From the NCBI GenBank assembly GCA_021325035.1, contig JAJPHW010000192.1, forward strand, positions 1 through 35,675: a stretch of DNA of 35,675 bases, given 5' to 3'. Position numbers and translations under genes: made by a program. Shown piece after piece: positions 24,375 through 31,555 of the stretch (the stretch's first letter is position 1; the number at the start of each line of letters is the position of its first letter). Below the pieces are notes generated by a model that saw only the letters and a list, made by a program, of their open reading frames with translations, was not told the DNA's origin and searched no databases. This DNA comes from Terriglobia bacterium. Lineage in GTDB: Bacteria > Acidobacteriota > Terriglobia > Terriglobales > Acidobacteriaceae.

Positions 24375-25055
24375 ATGAATGCGGTGCGCGCACTTAGCCG
24401 TGAAGTAGAGGCGTTACCAATGTCCAGTGCCATCCCCATTGTCTTCATTGTTGATGATGACGTCTCCGTCCGTGAATCACTGGAATTATTGATTCGCGAT
24501 GAGAAATGGAAGCCAGAGACCTTCGCCTCCGCACAAGAATTCCTCGACTACCCAAGAAAACGTGTTCCGAGCTGCCTTGTCCTGGATCTTTCTCTTCCCG
24601 GTTTAAACGGCCTTGAATTGCAGAAACAACTTTTGGCTGAACACGCCGACATGCCGATCATCTTCATCACCGGTCACGGCGATGTGCCGCAGTCAGTCCA
24701 AGCCATGAAAGCCGGCGCACTTGAATTTTTGACCAAGCCAATTGATAGTGACGCCTTGGTGAGTGCCATTCGAAATGCCCTTCAACGAAGTAGTGTAGCC
24801 CTTGTTCAAGATGCCGAGATGCAGGATCTTCGCAACCGTTACGCTTCGCTGACTACCCGAGAAAAGCAGGTTATGAAGCTAGTCGTCTCTGGCTTGCTGA
24901 ACAAACAAGTCGGGGGCGAGCTTGGCATCAGCGAAATCACGGTAAAGGCGCATCGTGGACAAGTCATGCAGAAAATGAAGGCGAACTCCCTCGCCGACCT
25001 GGTGAGGATGGCGAGCAAACTTCGTCCTGCGAATCAAGCTATCCACCTGGCTTAA
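24375..25055 (+). CDS. FixJ/StyR-type response regulator with LuxR HTH (candidate island master regulator)
   Basis: A 226-residue two-domain regulator. The receiver (about residues 20-135) has [15 protein letters not shown], phosphoacceptor Asp71 in [13 protein letters not shown], Thr in [11 protein letters not shown] and Lys in EFLTKPID. The LuxR/GerE HTH (about 150-215) reads [20 protein letters not shown], then [18 protein letters not shown]. It should bind DNA as a phosphorylated dimer and activate transcription. AAGGGGG precedes the ATG. It is co-transcribed with the lone receiver; the FixL-like kinase 3 kb downstream is the likely partner. It is the only two-component DNA-binding regulator in the island, so it is the best candidate to bind the eight dyad operators. 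Confidence 0.9.
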   Translation: MNAVRALSREVEALPMSSAIPIVFIVDDDVSVRESLELLIRDEKWKPETFASAQEFLDYPRKRVPSCLVLDLSLPGLNGLELQKQLLAEHADMPIIFITGHGDVPQSVQAMKAGALEFLTKPIDSDALVSAIRNALQRSSVALVQDAEMQDLRNRYASLTTREKQVMKLVVSGLLNKQVGGELGISEITVKAHRGQVMQKMKANSLADLVRMASKLRPANQAIHLA

Positions 25056-25259
25056 TGATGGTCCGGCTCGGCTGAGTTCGTAATACACCTACCTCATCAG
25101 ACTCCTCGTATTGTTTACACGCCCGTTGAATCCATTTTTTCTGCTGACAATACGCAACAGCTAGTTCCATTGCTCTTCAGTTTGAAAATATCCAAGATTT
25201 CTATTAAACAATCGCGCCATTTGTCTTCTCACGGAACACAATCATCGATCTAACTGATG

Positions 25260-25317
25260 CGAAGGTATCGGTCAATACCATCGTCCAATGGATTGGTTTT
25301 GGAGCTTCTGGCTTAAT
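25260..25317 (+). promoter_or_regulatory. Island promoter module 8 (upstream of small ORF and sigma-factor operon)
   Basis: Operator 25260-25283 (24 bp; core GGTATCGGTCAATACC), TCCAA, -35 TGGATT (25289-25294), 17-bp spacer, extended -10 TGG+CTTAAT (hexamer 25312-25317). The rest of the 299-bp gap from 25056 to 25354 is AT-rich and shows nothing else clear. Confidence 0.72.
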
Positions 25318-25354
25318 CGCATTGTTAGTTCAATCCGATTTGAAAGCGGTTTAT

Positions 25355-25528
25355 ATGTCAGAGAGAAAAACACGAATCGAAGCTCAACACGGGGTCCGGC
25401 TCACGGAAATTCAATGTATAGCATGTGCAGCCCTTCACAACGTTCTGGCTGCCGGCGTTCTGATGTTTTGTTCGCGAAGCGTCTTGGGCGCTGTGATTCG
25501 GGGATTTGTAATGACAGCTAATTTTTGA
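25355..25528 (+). CDS. Possible small membrane peptide
   Basis: A 57-residue frame (MSERKTRIEAQHG, then a hydrophobic stretch IACAALHNVLAAGVLMFCS). It starts 31 bp after the expected transcript start of module 8. The ribosome site is weak and I recognise no family. If it is not a gene, module 8 would make a 295-nt leader for the sigma factor. Confidence 0.3.
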   Translation: MSERKTRIEAQHGVRLTEIQCIACAALHNVLAAGVLMFCSRSVLGAVIRGFVMTANF

Positions 25529-25618
25529 TTGAGATTTGTATTTTGCTCAGTCGGAAATGAGCTGAGATCGATTTGGATTCTGTAGACATTTTACTTCTGA
25601 TCTGAAAGGAATGGTCAC

Positions 25619-26236
25619 ATGCAACAAACCGAAGCACACATTGCGACTGAAAATTATTCCAAACTATTAAATGGGGAAAGACCGACCCGAGATTTGCATG
25701 ACGTTTTTAGAAGGCACGTACCCTCTCTTCACAAAAGGGCTTACAGGATTTTAGGCAATGCTGCCGACGCCGAAGATGCGGTTCAGGAGGCTCTTCTCTC
25801 CGCATGCAAGCACCTCGATCAATTTCGCGGAGACTCGCAGATCTCTACTTGGCTAACTACCATCGTGTTCAACTGTGCCCGTATGCAATTACGTCAACGG
25901 CGGGGTAAAGTCCATGTGTCACTGGACGAAAAGGTCGGAGAAAGTCAGCAATACTCGCTTTCGGAACGGTTGGCAGGGCGTGGGCCTAGTCCAGAGGAGG
26001 AGTATCGAAATTGTGAACTGACTGGGCACATAAAGCAATTGATGACCCAGCTTTCGCCAACTCTACTTAGGAGCTTTCAACTCAGCGAGATGGACGGTCT
26101 CTCCATCCGTGAAACGGCAGAGATTCTGGGAATACCGACCGGAACTGTAAAGGCCCAACTGTCACGAGCGCGAAAGAAACTCAAGCAATTGATGCAGATG
26201 GTGCTTCAACCTCGATTGTCTAGGAGGAGAGCATGA
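25619..26236 (+). CDS. ECF-type sigma-70 family sigma factor
   Basis: A 205-residue sigma factor with region 2 (RAYRILGNAADAEDAVQEAL; FRGDSQISTWLTTIVFNCAR, about residues 40-95) and region 4 (LSIRETAEILGIPTGTVKAQ, then LSRARKKLKQL, about 160-195). There is no region 1 or 3, as in extracytoplasmic-function sigma factors. No anti-sigma with an HxxxCxxC zinc motif is adjacent. AAGGA precedes the ATG. The next gene starts in an ATGA overlap with the stop. It may direct some promoters of the island or elsewhere; the -35/-10 sequences of the island modules look sigma-70-like rather than ECF-like (no GAAC -35), so the dyad modules are probably not its targets. Confidence 0.9.
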   Translation: MQQTEAHIATENYSKLLNGERPTRDLHDVFRRHVPSLHKRAYRILGNAADAEDAVQEALLSACKHLDQFRGDSQISTWLTTIVFNCARMQLRQRRGKVHVSLDEKVGESQQYSLSERLAGRGPSPEEEYRNCELTGHIKQLMTQLSPTLLRSFQLSEMDGLSIRETAEILGIPTGTVKAQLSRARKKLKQLMQMVLQPRLSRRRA

Positions 26237-26505
26237 GGTGGGCAAAGTGGATATTTGCGTACGTATTTGACTGCGTTCATCTAAAGACAACTTGGCCGCA
26301 ACGTGGGCGCAACGGCCTCGATTATGTCTGCTGTCTTGATTGCGGAAAAGAATTTCCCTATTCGACTCAACTAATGAGCATAGTAAGTAAAGAGGAACAA
26401 ATGAAGGAGCGGAATCCGTATGGCTGGACGGAGCATGCGAATGTTAGATATTCAACTGCGGCGCGATCAAACGCATTGGTGCCGATGGATACGTTGGTCC
26501 GGTAG
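26233..26505 (+). CDS. Small zinc-ribbon-like protein coupled to the sigma factor
   Basis: A 90-residue protein. Possible metal ligands are Cys14 and His16 (FDCVHLKTTW) and Cys34 and Cys37 (VCCLDCGKEFPYST). The rest is polar. The ATG overlaps the sigma-factor stop (ATGA) with TAGGAGGAGA upstream, so the two are translationally coupled. It could be a regulator of the sigma factor, but it does not have the classical ZAS anti-sigma pattern. No membrane segment. The function is unknown. The 229 bp after it (26506-26734) contain only unconvincing short frames. Confidence 0.7.
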   Translation: MRWAKWIFAYVFDCVHLKTTWPQRGRNGLDYVCCLDCGKEFPYSTQLMSIVSKEEQMKERNPYGWTEHANVRYSTAARSNALVPMDTLVR

Positions 26506-26734
26506 CTTATATGGAGCGGTTCAATGTCCACGGAGGTTGGTGCTTTGGGAAATTGGCGAGCCCACGCCTGTCTGCTACGACGAGGACGTTCGCGTCGGAT
26601 TTCTGTTACCATTCCTGCGTGCAAACGAGGAAGACGGTTGATGTGCGTGGGGCGCACGCTATCGCTTATGCCTAACGTTGCAAAGGCGGTGAATACTGCT
26701 TTCGCTATCCATCAAAATCGAAACCATATGTCGT

Positions 26735-28096
26735 GTGATACGCCGGGCCGGTTCGCCTTGGTGTGTATTTCATAGCTTTAGATATTTACCTATCACGGGA
26801 ATTCTGCTTTCAGTACTCCTTTTTTCCGGTTGTAGCAAACCCGCACAACCTGTAACCATCACATTTTTCGATTCTGACGCCAGAGGCGTGGCGAGCGACC
26901 ATCGGATGATCCCGGAGGCTTACTTACAGGAATTCACACAAGAAACAGGCATTCGGGTCAATGATCTACCGACGCCAGAAGACAACGCATCGAAACTGGA
27001 TCTTGCCATGGAGTTGCTCCGCAGCGGCGCTCCGTCCCCTGACCTCTACGGTGTTGATACGATCTGGACTGGAGCTATGAGTGAATACCTTATTGACTTG
27101 CAACCTTACTTCGCCTCAGAGATTTCATCGGAGGCCCCCGAACTCATCGAACCCTACAGAGTTCAGGGAAAGGTTGTGGCCATGCCCAAACAGCCTCTTG
27201 GCGTGCAGGTTTTGGTTTATCGGACGGACCTTCTCGCCAAGTATGGTTACAAAACACCCCCGAGAACCTGGGATGAGCTTGAGAAAATGGCACGCCGAAT
27301 TCAAGCTGGAGAACGTGCAAAAGGGAAGAAAGATTTTTGGGGGTTCGTGTGGGCCGGCGCGATTGCGACCGATAGCGAACAACTCACCATGGAAGGGTTA
27401 GAGTGGCAGGCAGCAGAGGGGGGCGGCCACATTATTGAGCCCGACGGAAAGATCAGCGTAAACAACCCAAATGCTATCCGGGCCTGGGAACGAGCGGCCC
27501 ATTGGTTAGGTTGGATCACCCCTCCGAGTGTTGTTTCTTATACCGCGACGGACGCCGAAAATAAATTTTGGGTTTCCGGCGAAGCTGCATTCCTGCTCAG
27601 TCACGCCATCGTCTACGAGGTTTTCGCCGAAGACAAGCCGTTCCGCGACCTGGCGGGAGTGACAAGCGTCCCTGCGGGGACAAGCGCGCGCGTGGCCACG
27701 ATTGGGGGCTACGCACTGGGGATATCCCGCTTTTCACCCCACCGTGCTGAATGCGTCAAGTTCATCGAGTTCCTGACTCGCAAGCAGGCAGAATACAGGG
27801 CGACTCATCCTGAGAAGCTGGACCGCAAAGTAGAGTACTTTGAAGTTCCGCCAGTAATAAGGGAAATCTATCCCTGGTGGTACAAACCGGGGGATTCGGG
27901 AGGGAGTGAGATCATCTCGCGCCCGTCGGGGGTTGCAGGATCGAACTATGAAGCGGTGTCCAAGGCCTATACCCAGGCACTGCATTCCGTGCTGACGCGG
28001 GAGTCTACCGCGCCCGCAGCAGCTGCATCGCTCGAGAGTGATCTGGTTCGGATCATGGCTAATAGTAAGGCTCAATCGGGAACAGGTTCACACTGA
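26735..28096 (+). CDS. ABC-type sugar solute-binding lipoprotein (orphan), paired with the histidine kinase
   Basis: A 453-residue family-1 extracellular solute-binding protein. The N-terminus has a hydrophobic leader and lipobox (GILLSVLLFSGCSKP), so it is anchored by Cys to the membrane. Typical motifs follow: DLYGVDTIWTGAMSEYLIDL, QPLGVQVLVYRTDLLAKYG, PRTWDELEKMARRI and GGYALGISRFSPHRAECVKF. Homologues feed trehalose/maltose-type importers, but no permease or ATPase gene is present. The histidine kinase starts 1 nt after this stop, so a sensing role is likely. GTG at 26735 is the only sensible start in frame and lacks a strong ribosome site. The ligand is unknown. Confidence 0.88.
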   Translation: MIRRAGSPWCVFHSFRYLPITGILLSVLLFSGCSKPAQPVTITFFDSDARGVASDHRMIPEAYLQEFTQETGIRVNDLPTPEDNASKLDLAMELLRSGAPSPDLYGVDTIWTGAMSEYLIDLQPYFASEISSEAPELIEPYRVQGKVVAMPKQPLGVQVLVYRTDLLAKYGYKTPPRTWDELEKMARRIQAGERAKGKKDFWGFVWAGAIATDSEQLTMEGLEWQAAEGGGHIIEPDGKISVNNPNAIRAWERAAHWLGWITPPSVVSYTATDAENKFWVSGEAAFLLSHAIVYEVFAEDKPFRDLAGVTSVPAGTSARVATIGGYALGISRFSPHRAECVKFIEFLTRKQAEYRATHPEKLDRKVEYFEVPPVIREIYPWWYKPGDSGGSEIISRPSGVAGSNYEAVSKAYTQALHSVLTRESTAPAAAASLESDLVRIMANSKAQSGTGSH

Positions 28097-28097
28097 G

Positions 28098-29987
28098 ATG
28101 AATCGATTGCGACTCAACATTGGCCCACGCCTGGTTTTGTGCTTCGCGCTCATCATCGTTTCGATGTTGGCCGGAGATGTAATCGTTCTATGGCAATTCC
28201 ATATTGTCCAGGCGCAGGCAGAGCGACTCAATGGATATGACGAGGAGTTGGTAACTGTCTTGCGTGTTCACTCGGATATGTTGAAGTTTCGTGACACGCT
28301 GGAGTCGCTTGCAAGTGCGCGAGACTCCGAACGTCTGAAGGCAGAGACTCAATCAATGAATGTGGCGATTTCGGAGGACATGCGGCGCGCTAAAAGCGCG
28401 CTGCTGGCCGTACATTCCGACAATGCCTCTGACCCCACGATTCTCCCCACCTTAGCGGTCGTCCAGTCGAACCTCCAATCGGAAACCGCCTCGGTGATCG
28501 AGTTAGCGGAAGCGAATGATTGGAATGCCTTGCAAGTGCGGCTGGCCAATCAGCTGCGCCCGCTCGAGTTTTCGATCTCTGCCTTGGTAGAGCGAATCGA
28601 TCACGAAGTGAGGGCGGAACATGCCCAAGCTGCAGCCAAGATCCGTCAAGTGCAGCAGTGGATTTTTATCGCCGTACCGGCCACGGTCGTTCTCACGTTG
28701 TTGATTGCTGGAACGTTGGGACTCGCCATTACGCGCAGCATCACCCGGCCACTGGAACAACTCGTCCAAGGTTCAAAGAGGTTAGCAGGAGGTGATTTTA
28801 AACATCGGGTGGCCCTCCAGGGAGAAGACGAACTTGCCCAACTGGGACGCGTGTCGAATGATACAGCGCAGCAATTACAGGATCTGTATGAGAGCTTGCA
28901 AAACAGTGAGGACCGGCTGCGTCGTGTGATCAACACGATTCCCGCGCACGTGTGGAGCACTTTGCCCGATGGTTCAGTGGATTTCATCAATCAGCGTTTG
29001 CTCGAATCGACCGGGATGCCGATTGATGCATTGCTTGGCTCGGGCTGGCAATCGATTGTTCATCCGGATGATCGTACTCGATACATCACTAAGTGGAGAT
29101 CGGCATTGGCCGCGGGAGAGCCTGTCGAGATTGAAGCACGTGTCTGGACTGCACAGCACGACTATCGCTGGTTGCTTGTGCGTAATGTGCCTTTGCGTGA
29201 TGGTCATGGAGAGATAGTCAAGTGGTATGGCACAGGAATCGATATAGAGGACCGCAAACGCGCGGAAGAGTCATTACGTAAAGCGCAGGGAGATCTGGCA
29301 CACGCGAATCGCGTAACCACCATGGGCGAACTCAGCGCCTCACTTGCGCACGAGATTAATCAACCCATCAGTGGCGCCATCACAAATGCGTCTACCTGCC
29401 TGCGCCGGCTCGACCATGAGCAGCCTGATCTTGAAGGCGCTCGGGTTGCGGCTTCAAGGATAATTCGCGACGCAAACCGGGCAGCTGAGATCATTGACCG
29501 AATCAAGATGTTTTTTAGAAAGGGGGTTGCGACAAAGGAGCGCCTCGATGTCAACGAAATGATTCGAGAGATGGAGATCCTTTTGCACAATGAGGCGACC
29601 CAGCACTCGGTTTCTGTGCAGACCAAACTCTCAGCCGATCTCCCACTTATTGTGGCAGACCGCGTCCAGTTGCAGCAGGTGTTAATGAACCTCATGATCA
29701 ATGGGATCGAGGCAATGAAGGCCGTCGACGGCCTGCGCCAACTCACGCTTGGCACCCGGAATGAGGGCAAAGAACAGCTTCTGGTATCAGTCGAAGACAC
29801 TGGTATCGGACTTCCCGCCAACCAAGCTGACCAGATATTCAACGCTTTCTTTACTACAAAGCAACACGGCACCGGTATGGGGCTTCGCATCAGCCGAACG
29901 ATTATTGAGGCCCACGGGGGCCGCCTCTGGGCTACCGACAACTATCCTCGCGGGGCAAGTTTTCATTTCACGCTAGCTGTTTCTTAG
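28098..29987 (+). CDS. FixL/DctB-like sensor histidine kinase (TM, helical sensor, HAMP, PAS, HisKA, HATPase)
   Basis: A 629-residue membrane kinase. The first membrane helix (LVLCFALIIVSMLAGDVIVL, about residues 12-31) is followed by a helical periplasmic domain of about 150 residues, a second helix (IFIAVPATVVLTLLIAGTL), HAMP (SITRPLEQLVQGSKRLAGGD) and a PAS domain (about 275-395, HPDDRTRYITKWRSALAAGE; RDGHGEIVKWYGTGIDIEDR). The H-box MGELSASLAHEINQPISGA has His418. The N box NLMINGIEAM, DTGIGL and GTGMGL complete the ATPase. This H-box class partners FixJ-type regulators. ATG at 28098 is chosen: it comes 1 nt after the binding-protein stop, and the frame upstream overlaps that gene. It probably senses through the binding protein and phosphorylates the island response regulators. 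Confidence 0.92.
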   Translation: MNRLRLNIGPRLVLCFALIIVSMLAGDVIVLWQFHIVQAQAERLNGYDEELVTVLRVHSDMLKFRDTLESLASARDSERLKAETQSMNVAISEDMRRAKSALLAVHSDNASDPTILPTLAVVQSNLQSETASVIELAEANDWNALQVRLANQLRPLEFSISALVERIDHEVRAEHAQAAAKIRQVQQWIFIAVPATVVLTLLIAGTLGLAITRSITRPLEQLVQGSKRLAGGDFKHRVALQGEDELAQLGRVSNDTAQQLQDLYESLQNSEDRLRRVINTIPAHVWSTLPDGSVDFINQRLLESTGMPIDALLGSGWQSIVHPDDRTRYITKWRSALAAGEPVEIEARVWTAQHDYRWLLVRNVPLRDGHGEIVKWYGTGIDIEDRKRAEESLRKAQGDLAHANRVTTMGELSASLAHEINQPISGAITNASTCLRRLDHEQPDLEGARVAASRIIRDANRAAEIIDRIKMFFRKGVATKERLDVNEMIREMEILLHNEATQHSVSVQTKLSADLPLIVADRVQLQQVLMNLMINGIEAMKAVDGLRQLTLGTRNEGKEQLLVSVEDTGIGLPANQADQIFNAFFTTKQHGTGMGLRISRTIIEAHGGRLWATDNYPRGASFHFTLAVS

Positions 29988-30247
29988 GACGCGTAGTTTC
30001 CTAATTTAGGGACACTACCGGACGCTGGAAGCTTGGCCGGTAGGAGCAACTGATGGTGTGCTCGGTGAAGGCATCATGCGTAATGCCTGCTTCAGTACAA
30101 CAGTGGATGGCTGTGGCTGTACATGCAGGCGTTGAAGCCAACATAGCGCCAGACCATATGACAATTGCCTAATCTCATCCCGCGCGAGAATAACTATCTT
30201 GGACTGTTGTGGGAAGATCAGCCCGGCACGTGAATGCATTGATATAT
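29988..30247. other. Non-coding end of island before tRNA-Glu
   Basis: Both strands were read for an integrase or transposase remnant and none was recognised. A hairpin (CTACCGG 30015-30021 with CCGGTAG 30037-30043) follows the kinase stop by 27 bp and may end that transcript, although it has no T-run. Nothing else clear is seen. Confidence 0.4.
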
Positions 30248-30325
30248 TGGCGTCCCCGACGGGATTCGAACCCGTGTTATCGCCGTGAAAGGGCGGTGTC
30301 CTAGGCCGGGCTAGACGACGGGGAC
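30248..30325 (-). tRNA. tRNA-Glu (anticodon TTC)
   Basis: The minus strand folds as a 78-nt tRNA with acceptor GTCCCCG/CGGGGAC, discriminator G and an encoded CCA, T-arm ACGGG-TTCGAAT-CCCGT and anticodon loop CTTTCAC with TTC (Glu). The base of the anticodon stem has a C-A mismatch (GGCGA in place of GGCGG). The D-loop is slightly longer than in E. coli tRNA-Glu. The 3' 35 bp match the displaced fragment at 14095-14129, so this gene is the likely integration site and was restored by the element. Confidence 0.93.
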
Positions 30326-30465
30326 GCGAAAGGAATGAACTACTTACAAGTATAACTGATTTTCCCAGAAGAGCGCTCTTCAAACCCCGCTTGAATCCCA
30401 CACCGCGATTTCCACATCATAAGCTCACATCATTTACAGTTTTAAAGATCATTTTAGGAGCCCTG

Positions 30466-31056
30466 ATGGCGGATCCTCTTTATTTGAGTTTGTGGTACCA
30501 GAATTTTGATGTGGAAGAGATGTTGCCGCGGATGCTTTCGGTGCTGCGGCAGTTCCCTTTCTCTCCACAAGCGCCGGGAGTGAGTTATGTGGCGCTGCAT
30601 CCCGTGTCGTGGGCCGAGGCCACGATTCTCGAAAGGCGGTTCAGCCCTCCAGCAAGCCCGGAGGCAGCCGTACTGGTAGCTTCGGAGTTGCTGCACCAGG
30701 ACTACGCGTACGTCTTCGACGGCGCATGGGATATTTGGGTGCGGGGCGACGATGGCAAGTGGCGTCACCAAGCTTCCCCAGTGAGGTTTATTGCCCGCGC
30801 GCTAGACTTTGACGAAGGCGCGTGGGAGCAGGAGGGGCATATCGAGATTGATTTTGGTTTGGATTCGTCTTTCTTACAGGAGGGCGTGCAGCTTGACCGC
30901 GAGGCAGAAGAACACGTGCGCGCGAATGTGCAACAGCTCGTGGATTTCACCAATGCCATAGAAAAGAAATCCGGCGCGAACGGGCGAGTGCTGTGGTCGG
31001 AATCGGAAGACAATTTTGCGCAGAAACTGGTTGCGCGCTTGCAAAAAGTGAATTGA
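30466..31056 (+). CDS. Conserved hypothetical protein
   Basis: A 196-residue soluble protein not recognised. It starts MADPLYLSLWYQNFDVEEML and includes Trp-rich stretches (YVFDGAWDIWVRGDDGKWRH) and an acidic middle (ALDFDEGAWEQEGHIEIDFG). There is no signal peptide, membrane segment or catalytic motif. AGGAG lies 5 nt before the ATG at 30466, so the longer frame from 30391 is rejected. It is the first gene to the right of tRNA-Glu and belongs to the chromosomal flank. The next gene begins 23 bp later, so they may be co-transcribed. Confidence 0.75.
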   Translation: MADPLYLSLWYQNFDVEEMLPRMLSVLRQFPFSPQAPGVSYVALHPVSWAEATILERRFSPPASPEAAVLVASELLHQDYAYVFDGAWDIWVRGDDGKWRHQASPVRFIARALDFDEGAWEQEGHIEIDFGLDSSFLQEGVQLDREAEEHVRANVQQLVDFTNAIEKKSGANGRVLWSESEDNFAQKLVARLQKVN

Positions 31057-31079
31057 ACTCTTTAACCACGGGGAATTGG

Positions 31080-31514
31080 ATGTTCGCATCGGTAACGAGG
31101 CTAAGAGTAAGGTCGGCGATGAGTCTGCCGAAAATCTGGTGGTACACGTTCCTAATGCGGCGGCAGGTTGTCCGCTCCGCTGGATTCGTTGGTGGCAGAC
31201 TTCTGATTGACGCGCATCGAACCTATTGGACGCTGACCGTCTGGCAAGACGAAAAAGGGATGAAAACATTTCGCGGATCAGGCGCACATGCAAAGGCTAT
31301 GCCGAAGCTACCGAAATGGTGCGACGAGGCGGCCTATGCACATTGGGAAACTTCCAATGGGACAGTACCCGAGTGGCCGGAAGCTTACGAGCATTTAGTC
31401 AAAGACGGAAAGCTGTCTCGGGTGGAGAATCCTTCGGCAGATCATAATGCAAGAAGATTCCAAAAGCCGCGATTGCAGCCGCTGATTGGGGCAACATTGA
31501 AGCCCCATCAATAA
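31080..31514 (+). CDS. DUF3291/CrtA-like (spheroidene monooxygenase-like) protein
   Basis: A 144-residue protein with the pattern of the DUF3291/CrtA-like dimeric barrel group: MFASVTRLRVRSAMSLPKI, SAGFVGGRLLIDAHRTYWTL, TVWQDEKGMKTFRGSGAHAK and AMPKLPKWCDEAAYAHWE. These proteins are small ferredoxin-like barrels, some of which are haem monooxygenases; most are uncharacterised. ATG at 31080 follows GGGGAAT. The gene is followed by a strong hairpin terminator and converges on PPDK. An earlier in-frame start at 30993 overlaps the preceding gene and has no ribosome site. Confidence 0.75.
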   Translation: MFASVTRLRVRSAMSLPKIWWYTFLMRRQVVRSAGFVGGRLLIDAHRTYWTLTVWQDEKGMKTFRGSGAHAKAMPKLPKWCDEAAYAHWETSNGTVPEWPEAYEHLVKDGKLSRVENPSADHNARRFQKPRLQPLIGATLKPHQ

Positions 31515-31518
31515 AAAT

Positions 31519-31550
31519 GGGCGGGCGATGGCGCCCGCCCTGTGTGTTTT
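31519..31550. terminator. Rho-independent terminator between convergent genes
   Basis: A perfect 9-bp GC stem (GGGCGGGCG at 31519-31527 with CGCCCGCCC at 31532-31540) around ATGG is followed by TGTGTGTTTT on the plus strand and preceded by ATAAAAAT, which gives a T-rich tail on the minus strand. It can serve both the DUF3291-like gene and PPDK. Confidence 0.85.
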
Positions 31551-31555
31551 ACCAG

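Larger units (their letters stand above)
14095..30281. mobile_element. Putative genomic island inserted at tRNA-Glu (16.15 kb between repeats)
   Basis: The region is bounded by a partial and a complete copy of the tRNA-Glu 3' end in direct orientation. Genes outside it are mostly housekeeping-type (glyS, ppdK); genes inside are accessory enzymes and their signalling proteins. A shared promoter module occurs eight times inside and was not seen outside. I found no integrase, transposase or conjugation gene inside, so the element is either decayed or was moved by a factor encoded elsewhere. Confidence 0.6.

Noticed and set aside
25288-25521. 77-residue open frame overlapping the -35 of module 8
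   Set aside because: It starts inside the predicted promoter, has no ribosome site and no recognisable content.
26420-26775. Two short frames between the zinc-ribbon gene and the solute-binding gene
   Set aside because: They overlap real genes in other frames, lack ribosome sites and have unnatural composition.
29988-30247. Integrase or transposase remnant next to tRNA-Glu
   Set aside because: Both strands were read in all frames and no catalytic motif or recognisable segment was found.
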